The notes under the pieces: model-generated | The model's database searches: none | What the model was told of the DNA's origin: nothing | The model's input: the letters and a program-made list of their open reading frames with translations, nothing else | Origin: SIAJ01 sp036266155 | Lineage (GTDB): Bacteria > Planctomycetota > Planctomycetia > Gemmatales > Gemmataceae | Length of the DNA: 14,683 nucleotides | Direction of reading: 5' to 3' | NCBI GenBank assembly: GCA_036266155.1 | Contig: DATANR010000484.1 | Location: 1 to 14,683, forward strand | Program-made: the position numbers and the translations under genes | Shown: in pieces, positions 7,139-14,546 of the stretch | Layout of the letters: every line of letters starts with the position of its first letter | Numbering within the stretch: the first letter of the stretch is position 1

Positions 7139-7152
7139 GCTTTTGCCGCCGA

Positions 7153-8190
7153 CTAACCAATCTTCGACGCAATGTTCACATACGTATGCACGTGCGGCAG
7201 CACGCGGAAGTTCCATACGAAGCCGGGCCCGAGCAGCCGCCAGAAGCTCCACGGCTGCTTCTCGCTCGTCTTCGAGCTTTCGTACTCCTCGTCGTAGAAC
7301 GCGAGGTGGACTTTCTCCATGCCGCCCATTTGCTTGATAATCGTGACCACCTCGGCCCCGTCCTGCTGACGGAACGGCGACAGGACCGCCTTCATGACTT
7401 GCTCAACCAGTTCCTTCTGGTCGCCGGTCAGGTCCGCGTACAGAATGCCGGGCCGTTCTTCCTTGGCCAACCGCTCGAGTGAGCCTTTGCCCTCCTGCAC
7501 CTTAGGGTCGCCGAGCTTGGCCATCGACTTCTTCTGCTGCTTCGGGTCGAGAGCGTCGAACAGTTTCATAACCTGCTGCGTCTGGTACGCGAATACGTTG
7601 GTCGGGTGGTATCCATTCGGCGTGTGGCCGTAGTAAATCGGCCCACCGAACGCCGCGCCTTCCTCGTTGTCGCCGTCGCAACGCATCGTCAGATGGTGCC
7701 CAGTAAACTGGAACGCGAACTTGCCCTTCGACGGATCGCCAAAGATGTCGGCCCCGGTCTGGTCAAAGCTCTTGCTGGCGTCCCACGTGCCCGCCCGCGT
7801 GATCTGATGCCAGGCCTTGTCGTCTGTCGCCGTGATGGCCCGCACGATCCGTTCGATCAATTCCTGCTGCGGCTTCGTGTAAACGGTGCCGATCTTCTTG
7901 TCGAGCGCCTTGTTCGGGTTGACCGACTTGCGCGCCGGGTGGTCCCACGGCTTGACGACGGCCTTCTTCTGCTCGGCATCAAGGCCGGCGTAGAGTTCCT
8001 TGACCATCTCCTCGGCGACGGTGTTGACGACGCGCGGCATCGGGCCAAGTTCGCCGGCCTTGAGTACGCGGGGAGCAATGAACGGCAAGCCGGTAGCAAT
8101 GGCTGCCCCGCCGATGGCGAGGTTGCGGACAAATTCGCGGCGGTCGAGGCCGTCGCACTCGGGACAATTTGGTGAAGCGAAGTCCTTCAT
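7153..8190 (-). CDS. DUF3500 family protein with Tat signal
   Basis: A 345-residue protein matching the DUF3500 family of unknown function. Its C-terminus carries the characteristic WSFWRLLGPGFVWNFRVLPH block followed by VHTYVNI, and the middle has FQFTGHHLTMRC and GPIYYGHTPNG with several His that could bind metal. The N-terminus has a twin-arginine signal, DRREFV (16-21) followed by a hydrophobic stretch (LAIGGAAIATGLPFIA), so export of a folded protein is expected. A 15-residue stretch with a C-x-x-C pair (C9, C12) precedes the Tat motif. A longer reading from 8250 was rejected: ATG 8190 has AGGAG with a 7-nt spacer upstream and a sensible signal peptide. Family assignment is from memory of conserved blocks; biochemical role is not known. 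Confidence 0.85.
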   Translation of the reverse strand: MKDFASPNCPECDGLDRREFVRNLAIGGAAIATGLPFIAPRVLKAGELGPMPRVVNTVAEEMVKELYAGLDAEQKKAVVKPWDHPARKSVNPNKALDKKIGTVYTKPQQELIERIVRAITATDDKAWHQITRAGTWDASKSFDQTGADIFGDPSKGKFAFQFTGHHLTMRCDGDNEEGAAFGGPIYYGHTPNGYHPTNVFAYQTQQVMKLFDALDPKQQKKSMAKLGDPKVQEGKGSLERLAKEERPGILYADLTGDQKELVEQVMKAVLSPFRQQDGAEVVTIIKQMGGMEKVHLAFYDEEYESSKTSEKQPWSFWRLLGPGFVWNFRVLPHVHTYVNIASKIG

Positions 8191-8363
8191 CGAACGACTC
8201 CTGTGTGGGCTAACGAGAGGAATGCCGCTGGGCATCTGGGTGGACACCATGTTACCCGGTTGGACGGGCGAAGGGGAGGGTTAATTCGAGAGTTGCTCGC
8301 CTAACTCAAATATCTGGTCGAGCAGCGTGGCTTTTGCTTCGGTCAACCCTCGATCGCCGACTC

Positions 8364-9983
8364 TCAGCCGAACCACACGGGCATCTCGCCCGCGGGCGGG
8401 AGCTTCACCACGGTCACGCTCTGGATCTTGGGATGGCCGGCGATGGTGGCAAGGACCGCGGCTGGCGGGTCCTGGTCGAGGTTGAGAACGGCGACCGCGT
8501 CGCCGCCGGGCTTGAGGCGGCCGAGGTTCATTGACGCGATGTTTACGCCTTGCCGGCCGCACTCGGTGCCGAGGAACCCGATCAGGCCGGGCACGTCTTG
8601 ATGCGGGAAGACCATCAGAATGCCGTCGAGATAGCTGTCGAGCCGGTACTCGCCGAGTTGCACGAGCCGGAGAAAGCGATCGCCGAACAGCGTGCCCGCG
8701 GCGATGAACTTGCCTTGCTCGGTCTCGACTTCGGTGTGCAGCAGGTTCGCGAAGTCGCCCTTCGATTCGCTGGTCGTCGTCACGATCTCGATGCCGCGTT
8801 CGCGGGCAAGCACGGGCGCATTCACCACGTTGACCGAGTCGGCCATGTGCTTTTCGAGCAGCCCGGCGGTGAAGGCGGCGCTCAAGAGTTTGGTATTGCG
8901 CTTGGCCAGGTCGCCGCGGAATTGCAGCGTTGCCTTGCGGATCGAGCCGTGGGCCGTCTGCGCCTGGAACAGGCCGAGCCGCCGGGCGAGATCGACGAAC
9001 GAGCGCATCTCCTCAAGTTCAGCCCGATTCACCGCCGCCATGTTGACTGCACATTGCACGACGCCGCGCGTGAGATAGTCAACGAGCAAATTGGCCGCTT
9101 CGACGGCGACGGCCTCTTGCGCTTCGAAGGTGCTCGCCCCCAAGTGCGGCGTGAGGATGACGTTCGGCGCCTTCAGCAGCGGATTGTCCGCGTCGATCGG
9201 CTCCTGCTCGAAGACGTCGAGCCCGGCACCGGCGATGTGGCCGCTGGTCAGAGCATCCGCGAGTGCTTTCTCGTTGACGACGCCGCCGCGCGCCACGTTC
9301 AAGACACGGGCGCCCTTCGGCAACATCGCCAATTCGCGAGCACCGATGAAGTCCTTGGTGTCGGGCAGCAGCGGGATGTGGAGGGTGATGAAGTCACACG
9401 CTGGCAACAGGTCGTCCTTCGAGGCGACGGCCTTGATGCCGAACTCGGCGGCCTTCTCTGGCGTGACCAGCGGGTCGAAGCCGATCACCTTCATGTCGAG
9501 GCCGACGGCTCGACGTGCGACTTCGCGGCCAATGCGGCCGAGGCCGATGACGCCGAGTGTCTTGCCGGCGACCTGAGTGCCGAGGAACTTGCCGCGGTCC
9601 CATTTGCCGGCCTTCATCGATGCGTCCGCGGCGCTAACGTGGCGAGCCGTGGCGAGCAAGAGCGCGATTGTGTGTTCGGCCGCCGATACCGTGTTGCCGC
9701 TCGGCGTGTTCATGACAATGACGCCGCGGCGCGTGGCGGCCGGCACGTCGATATTGTCGACGCCGACACCGGCACGAACGACACAGCGGAGCTTGCCGGG
9801 ATTCTCGAGCAGATCGCCCGTGAGCCGGGTGCCGGAACGAAGAACAGCGCCGTCCGCGGCGCGCAGAGCGGCCGAGAGATCGGAACCCTTGAGGCCGGGC
9901 CGGTTGTCGAGGTCAATGCCCGCGGCCTTAAGAATGTCGAGGCCCGCGGCCTCCAGCTTGTCACAAATCAACACGCGCGGCAT
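8364..9983 (-). CDS. serA: D-3-phosphoglycerate dehydrogenase (long form)
   Basis: Catalyses NAD-dependent oxidation of 3-phosphoglycerate to 3-phosphohydroxypyruvate, the first step of phosphorylated serine biosynthesis, in the cytoplasm. The 539 residues match the long type with an intervening domain and a C-terminal ACT domain. The Rossmann motif GLGRIG is at 147-152, with acidic D170 for NAD ribose. The catalytic triad can be placed at R232 (ARGG), E261 (EQEP) and H280 (TPHLGAST). The allosteric substrate-binding region spans about 315-450, and the ACT domain about 455-528 (VPGLIGFLGTECGRQGVNI), probably serving serine feedback. The tail KLPPAGEMPVWFG extends past the ACT fold. The start at 9983 has GAGG about 5 nt upstream. 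A terminator-like hairpin separates it from the preceding gene, so it is likely transcribed independently. Confidence 0.96.
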   Translation of the reverse strand: MPRVLICDKLEAAGLDILKAAGIDLDNRPGLKGSDLSAALRAADGAVLRSGTRLTGDLLENPGKLRCVVRAGVGVDNIDVPAATRRGVIVMNTPSGNTVSAAEHTIALLLATARHVSAADASMKAGKWDRGKFLGTQVAGKTLGVIGLGRIGREVARRAVGLDMKVIGFDPLVTPEKAAEFGIKAVASKDDLLPACDFITLHIPLLPDTKDFIGARELAMLPKGARVLNVARGGVVNEKALADALTSGHIAGAGLDVFEQEPIDADNPLLKAPNVILTPHLGASTFEAQEAVAVEAANLLVDYLTRGVVQCAVNMAAVNRAELEEMRSFVDLARRLGLFQAQTAHGSIRKATLQFRGDLAKRNTKLLSAAFTAGLLEKHMADSVNVVNAPVLARERGIEIVTTTSESKGDFANLLHTEVETEQGKFIAAGTLFGDRFLRLVQLGEYRLDSYLDGILMVFPHQDVPGLIGFLGTECGRQGVNIASMNLGRLKPGGDAVAVLNLDQDPPAAVLATIAGHPKIQSVTVVKLPPAGEMPVWFG

Positions 9984-10045
9984 CGGGCCCCTCGGCGGCA
10001 GGTAGTCAAAGATCAGAGGACGAACAGTCTAATGTACGCAAACGC

Positions 10046-10075
10046 CGAGGGGCTGGCCGCTTGGCCAACCCCTCG
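10046..10075. terminator. Terminator-like hairpin after the HlyD-WD40 gene
   Basis: The arms CGAGGGGCTGGCC (10046-10058) and GGCCAACCCCTCG (10063-10075) pair at 12 of 13 positions with a 4-nt loop. The hairpin lies between the HlyD-WD40 stop and the serA start on the minus strand. There is no uninterrupted T run after it, but position favours termination of the upstream transcript. Confidence 0.6.
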
Positions 10076-10102
10076 TGAATCATCGTCGGATTGGCGTTAG
10101 CG

Positions 10103-12103
10103 TCACTTCTTCGGCCGAATCACGAGCGTCACGCCGGAACCGGGACGGAGCAAGTACTTTTCGCCGACTTTCGGGTTGTCAACATCGACGAGCACATTGA
10201 CTGTGCGACCGCTGGACTCGATCAATTGTTCCACGTGCGTCACGGACGCCTTCACTTCGGCTTGCATGTCGGTGCCCGAGACTGGCCACAAATGAACTTC
10301 GCCCTTCTTGGTGCCGACCACGACGAAGCCGTTTTCGCCTTGCGGGCTGAACGATGCACACGTCGCGGCGGCCAGGCCCTTGGTCACGAGCCGGGCGACT
10401 TCGGCGCCGCGGACTTCGGCGCTCGGCGCACGCCAGAGTTGCACGACGCCTTCCATGCCTCCGGTCGTGGCGATCAAGCGATTGTCGGCCTTCTTGTCGA
10501 TCTCGGGCGACCATGCGGCAAACGTGGTGAAGCGGCCGGACTCGCCGCCGGTGACCAGCGGCCGTTCCTTCCGCAGGTCCTGAAGGTTGATCACGTCGAG
10601 CTGTGACTTGTCGGCGTCGAGCAAAAGCCGCGAGCCGTCGTCAGTAACGCCAGGCATGGTGACGTCGCCGGAGCGTGAATCGATGCGGTGTTCGACCTTG
10701 GCGCCTTCCAGGCCGACCTGCCACACGCGGATAGAGGGCTCGCGGCCGGCCGAGACCACGCGGCCCTGCGGCGTGAAGCTGAGCGACGTCACCGGACTGT
10801 GATGCTCGCGCGTCGGGAACGTGTACTTGCGCTTGCCGTTGGCGACTTCGTACATGTAGATGGCCCGTTCGTCGGCCGTCACGCAGTAGCGGCCATCGGG
10901 CGAAAACGCGGCCGCGGCCACGCCGCCGTCGTGCCGGCCTTCGAGTTCACGGCCCTTGGCGGATGGATTGCCGAGTTCGTAGACCGTGGCCATGCCGTTG
11001 ACGCCGCCGACGAGGGCAAGTGCCGCGCCCGCATCGGGGCGCGTGACGGCGATCGAACGCACGCCATTGGGATGCCGCCAAGAGCCGAGGACCTTGAGAT
11101 CGCGGTCCCACGCGTAGACCCAGCCGTCTTCACCGGCCGACACGATCACTGGTTTGCCGCTGACGACGCCGACGGCGACCGCGACGATGGGCTTGTTGGT
11201 GGTGTGCTGTAAGAAGGTCGGGCCATAAGGAACGTCGCGCGGCACCTCGATCGTCACCTCGTCGCCCTTGGCGACCGTGTTCACGTACTCCTTCGGCAAG
11301 TTGCCCATGACGCGGAGCTTGCCGAACTCATGGAGCACCAGCACCGGCTCGGCCGCCTTGACGCCTTCGCCCTCGTGCTTCAAGACCTGCTGAATCTCGC
11401 CTTCGACCGGCACGCGCAGCGTGTGCTTCTCCAAGATGTACAGGGCCTTCTTCGCGTCGGCGTCAGATACTTCAGCACTGCCTTGATGTTCGACCAAGTC
11501 GGCCTGGTAACGAGCCAGGGTCGCCATCGAGTTGTAAAGCTCCTGCTGCGGCACGATGTTCCGCTGCACACCGTCACGCGTCTGCGTCACGATCAGCTTG
11601 AGCTGAACAACGGTTTCCTCATAGGCCTTGGCCGAGTCCTTCGCAGCCTTCGCCTTGGTCGCAGCGCCCTTGTATTCGAGATACGCCTGCTCGTCGTCGA
11701 GCATGGCGACAACCTGATCGCGCTTCACGATGTCGCCTGGCAGAAGCCGGCGATAGACCTTCTTGTCGCGCGGATGGTGGAACACGTCGGCCGGATTGAG
11801 CTTCGCCGCCGTCGCTTCGTCGGTTTCGACGCCCATCCACAGGACGGTGCCGTCGACGCGGCTGGCAAGGTCCAGTTTGCGCAAGATGACGACGTTCGCC
11901 ATCGGCACCGTGATCGGTTCCGCGGCGGTGCTGGCAATCTTGGCCGGTCGATAATCGGCGGTGACGAACAGCGGACCGCCGATATTGCTCGAGCCGGTGT
12001 CGTCGACCGTCTTGGATGGGCTCGTCGATTTGTTTTGCGTACACCCCAGCACGGCAAACATGCAGGCGACCGCAACACACGCAGTCAACACGCGGCGAGT
12101 CAT
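10103..12103 (-). CDS. HlyD-family periplasmic adaptor with an embedded WD40 propeller, exported (possible lipoprotein)
   Basis: A 666-residue protein. Residues 1-21 form an export signal ending in VLGC, a possible but non-ideal lipobox with C21 as the lipidated residue. Residues 78-137 look like the first half of a lipoyl/barrel-sandwich domain (LASRVDGTVLWMGV...LLPGDIVKRDQVVAMLDD). A helical, coiled-coil-like hairpin (138-226) and the second lipoyl half (RVPVEGEIQQVLKHEGEGVK, 230-249) follow. Barrel strands start at 262-290 (LRVMGNLPKEYVNTVAKGDE). Residues ~300-608 are WD40-like blades (AAFSPDGRYCVTAD, SLSFTPQGRVVSAG, SFSPQGENGFVVVG). The adaptor type resumes at 615-663 (ESSGRTVNVLVDVDNPKVGE, RPGSGVTLVI). 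Such adaptors bridge inner-membrane machines and the envelope. AAGGG with a 7-nt spacer precedes ATG 12103. It follows the GAF-HlyD gene by 57 bp, so an operon is likely, though a palindrome lies between. Confidence 0.85.
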   Translation of the reverse strand: MTRRVLTACVAVACMFAVLGCTQNKSTSPSKTVDDTGSSNIGGPLFVTADYRPAKIASTAAEPITVPMANVVILRKLDLASRVDGTVLWMGVETDEATAAKLNPADVFHHPRDKKVYRRLLPGDIVKRDQVVAMLDDEQAYLEYKGAATKAKAAKDSAKAYEETVVQLKLIVTQTRDGVQRNIVPQQELYNSMATLARYQADLVEHQGSAEVSDADAKKALYILEKHTLRVPVEGEIQQVLKHEGEGVKAAEPVLVLHEFGKLRVMGNLPKEYVNTVAKGDEVTIEVPRDVPYGPTFLQHTTNKPIVAVAVGVVSGKPVIVSAGEDGWVYAWDRDLKVLGSWRHPNGVRSIAVTRPDAGAALALVGGVNGMATVYELGNPSAKGRELEGRHDGGVAAAAFSPDGRYCVTADERAIYMYEVANGKRKYTFPTREHHSPVTSLSFTPQGRVVSAGREPSIRVWQVGLEGAKVEHRIDSRSGDVTMPGVTDDGSRLLLDADKSQLDVINLQDLRKERPLVTGGESGRFTTFAAWSPEIDKKADNRLIATTGGMEGVVQLWRAPSAEVRGAEVARLVTKGLAAATCASFSPQGENGFVVVGTKKGEVHLWPVSGTDMQAEVKASVTHVEQLIESSGRTVNVLVDVDNPKVGEKYLLRPGSGVTLVIRPKK

Positions 12104-12123
12104 GGTATGACCCTTAACAGTTG

Positions 12124-12157
12124 CCGCTTGCGGCGTAGCGCGCTACGCCGCAAGCGG
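12124..12157. repeat. Intergenic palindrome, copy 2 (REP-like)
   Basis: CCGCTTGCGGCGTAGCG (12124-12140) is followed directly by its exact reverse complement (12141-12157), giving a perfect 34-bp palindrome. It differs from the copy at 6351-6388 only by the spacer, one arm base and the outermost pair. It lies 3 bp after the stop of the GAF-HlyD gene and 20 bp before the start of the next gene. Confidence 0.85.
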
Positions 12158-12160
12158 TGG

Positions 12161-14293
12161 TTAGAAGTAGAAAATCACCTTCTCGTACAGGAACTCCCAG
12201 ACTCCGTAGAAGAGGGAGTAGCCAAGCGAGTGATCGCCGCCGATCACCTTGGCCTTCACTTCGACATCGGTCACGAGCAAGTTCTGGTTGATGTGGTACT
12301 CCGGGTCAATGTCCGGCGTATTGATGCGCACATACGCGTAGACGACCGGCTCGGATTCGTTCTGGTCGTCACGATTCGGCTCGGCGATCGCGGTGACCTT
12401 GTCCCGATACAGCTTGCCGCGACCCTTCGAGCCCGGCGTCGGTTGGCTGGAGACCAACACATCGACCCACAGGAACTGGCCCTCGCTGTCTTCCTCCGCG
12501 GCTTCCTTGAACGCCTGGAGCAACTTGCCCATGTGCTTCTGCGGGATCTTCAGCACGATTTCCCAACCGCCGCCGACGTGGCCGACGCGCAAGAGCGGGT
12601 CCTTGGGCGTGACGGTGCGGTTCTTGATGTTCTCGCGGAAGTCTTGCGTGAGCACGGTCCACGTCGGGGCACCAATGCCCGCGAGCGGCCGAGTCACTGG
12701 AGCCGTGACTAGAAAGTTGCCCGGATGGCTCAAATCGCAGTTGTAGTTCTTCTCATAGAGGGCAAGTTGGCCGATAACGCCCTGACGTTTGCTCTTGGTG
12801 GTGATGAGGTCCTGGGCGCGCTGCTGCCGGGCTTCGGGGGCCAGGCCTTCGCTACCGCGCGATAGGAATTCGATCTGCGCGTTGAGCCCTTCCAGTTCCT
12901 TTTGCGAGCTGGTGATCTTCTCCGCCCATTCGTTGCGGTGAAGGATCGCCAGCGGCGTACCGGGCGCGAGTTCCTGGTTTGGGTACACGAGGAAATCCAG
13001 GACCTGCCCGTCCTGCGGCGCGAACACCTGATAGCGCTCGAGCGGGGCCAGCTTGCCGGATGCATCCAGCTTGAGCGGATAGGGCACCACGGTGAAAGCG
13101 ACCGTGAGCAGCACCAGGGCCGCGATCGTGAAGAACGTCCAGAAGCGCGCCTTGCCGCCGAGACCCTGCTGCACCTTCATCAGCGGCCACCAGAGCGGCT
13201 TCAGCGGCACGCGCTTCATTTCGGCCGAGTTGTACAGCGCTGTTGCGGAGTGAGCCGAGATCACATCGAGCTTCTGTTCAATTGGGCCGGTGATTTCGGG
13301 TGGGTCGAAGACTTCCATCAACACCGCTGAGCGGACCGGCTTGAGCGCTTCTTTCGAGCCTTCCTTCGGTTTCTCGCGTTCATCGCGAATCGGCGTCAAC
13401 ACGAGCAACTTGGGTGTTTGCTCGGCCAGATAGGCGTCGAGGGCTTCGAGCACTTTGGGCGGCAGCGTTTCGTCGCGGGTCCCGCGGAAGACCAGCTTTT
13501 CGCCCCACTGGATGACGGCGTCGAACAGATCGCGCATGCGGCGAATGTGTGTGCTCGCCTTTTCAACGACGTCGGCGCCGCTGACGGCCTCGATGGTCGT
13601 CTTGCGCCCGTGCCGGATGCCGACGGTCACGCGGTCGCAGCCGATGAGCCGGCGACCTTCATTGGCGACCGTGTATGCGACCTCCGTCGGATTCAACGAG
13701 CCGTGAACCTGTCGGCTAAAGACTTCGAGCTGCGTCCACGCCTGCTCCTGGCCCGCGACCTTGCGATTGCTGTTGTTGCGCAGGTAATTCGACGCGTAAC
13801 CCGCGACCTGGATCGTGTAAGTGATCAGGTCTTGCGGGTTCCACGTCGGCTTGTGGAAGATTTCCACAATGCCCAGCGTCTGGTTGTCCTCATTGAGAAT
13901 CGGCGCCAGCGCGAGCGCGTAGTCGGTGGGATTGCCAGCCGACCGATCGCCCTCGGCACGCTGCTTGGGGCCGAGAATACCCGGTTTGTTTTTCTCGAAT
14001 GCGAAGCGCAGAAGTTGGTTGTGAGCCTGCCGACCGTCCGGCCGATCGTCGAGGCCGACCTGCGCGAAATTCTGCTGACACTGCTGCTGAAGGAACCCCT
14101 GCGGCGACTTGATCCAGATCGCGCCGGCCGGAGCGTCGATGCCGTCGAGTCCCTTGCGCAGAAGTTCGTCGTAAAACTCGCCGGGAGCAAGAGTTGAACC
14201 CGACAGGGCGGCGAGCTGTTCGATCGCATGCTCGACTTGCCGACGAAGGCGACGAACGTAGTCGCCGTCTTGCTGTACTTGGCCTGCGGACAC
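12161..14293 (-). CDS. GAF-GAF-transmembrane-HlyD family protein
   Basis: A 710-residue inner-membrane protein joining sensor and adaptor parts. Two GAF-like domains occupy about 35-170 (EFYDELLRKGLDGIDAPAGA, ALALAPILNEDNQTLGIVEI) and 185-355 (LEVFSRQVHGSLNPTEVAY, EGRRLIGCDRVTVGI). One membrane helix spans 384-403, preceded by K and R residues, which places the GAF part in the cytoplasm. The periplasmic part has a lipoyl half (RYQVFAPQDGQVLDFLVYPN, 420-439), a coiled coil (~455-515), a second half around 525-585 and barrel strands to about 685. It ends in an aromatic tail (YGVWEFLYEKVIFYF). The start is GTG at 14293 with GAGGA and a 6-nt spacer. The likely role is a ligand- or redox-responsive subunit of an envelope complex with the next gene; ligand and pump partner are not visible. 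Domain assignment is by pattern, without profile searches. Confidence 0.85.
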   Translation of the reverse strand: MSAGQVQQDGDYVRRLRRQVEHAIEQLAALSGSTLAPGEFYDELLRKGLDGIDAPAGAIWIKSPQGFLQQQCQQNFAQVGLDDRPDGRQAHNQLLRFAFEKNKPGILGPKQRAEGDRSAGNPTDYALALAPILNEDNQTLGIVEIFHKPTWNPQDLITYTIQVAGYASNYLRNNSNRKVAGQEQAWTQLEVFSRQVHGSLNPTEVAYTVANEGRRLIGCDRVTVGIRHGRKTTIEAVSGADVVEKASTHIRRMRDLFDAVIQWGEKLVFRGTRDETLPPKVLEALDAYLAEQTPKLLVLTPIRDEREKPKEGSKEALKPVRSAVLMEVFDPPEITGPIEQKLDVISAHSATALYNSAEMKRVPLKPLWWPLMKVQQGLGGKARFWTFFTIAALVLLTVAFTVVPYPLKLDASGKLAPLERYQVFAPQDGQVLDFLVYPNQELAPGTPLAILHRNEWAEKITSSQKELEGLNAQIEFLSRGSEGLAPEARQQRAQDLITTKSKRQGVIGQLALYEKNYNCDLSHPGNFLVTAPVTRPLAGIGAPTWTVLTQDFRENIKNRTVTPKDPLLRVGHVGGGWEIVLKIPQKHMGKLLQAFKEAAEEDSEGQFLWVDVLVSSQPTPGSKGRGKLYRDKVTAIAEPNRDDQNESEPVVYAYVRINTPDIDPEYHINQNLLVTDVEVKAKVIGGDHSLGYSLFYGVWEFLYEKVIFYF

Positions 14294-14343
14294 GGTAAGT
14301 CCTCAGCGAGCGGGAATTAAGCAGGGGTCGAGGGCGTTAGGGA

Positions 14344-14372
14344 AGTGTACTGGCGTAGTCAATTCACCGCAA
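14344..14372 (-). promoter_or_regulatory. Weak candidate promoter for the GAF-HlyD gene
   Basis: On the minus strand TTGCGG (14367-14372) and TACACT (14344-14349) are separated by 17 bp and lie about 50 bp upstream of the GTG start. They match consensus at three and four of six positions. This is a tentative call. Confidence 0.25.
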
Positions 14373-14474
14373 TGTATTGGTCGGCAGCCTTCATCAAGGC
14401 TCCCCGAAAGAGTAATTCCAGTGACAGTCGCACCGATTCGGAGGCCCTCAAACGCTCAAACAGGCGATCTTTGG

Positions 14475-14500
14475 CAGAGATTGCCAACAGAGATTGCCAA
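14475..14500. repeat. 13-bp perfect tandem duplication
   Basis: CAGAGATTGCCAA occurs twice head to tail at 14475-14487 and 14488-14500. It lies in the stretch between the transposase end and the GAF-HlyD gene, where I see no convincing gene. It may be a slippage product or a pair of protein-binding sites. Confidence 0.6.
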
Positions 14501-14546
14501 ACACATATGGGGGGTTGGCCATCTCTCCCTGTGGAAAACTCTACTA

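Noticed and set aside
8191..8250. 20-residue upstream extension of the DUF3500 protein
   Set aside because: ATG 8190 has a good AGGAG site at the right distance and yields a proper Tat signal peptide. The extension would put the signal too far inside the protein.
8550..10100. 516-codon open frame on the + strand opposite serA
   Set aside because: It is the antisense shadow of serA, whose motifs and length are complete. The + translation is rich in Arg, His and Asp without any recognisable domain, as expected from high-GC antisense frames.
11330..12712. 460-codon open frame on the + strand
   Set aside because: It is antisense to two adaptor genes and crosses their junction and the palindrome. 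Composition is that of a high-GC shadow frame.
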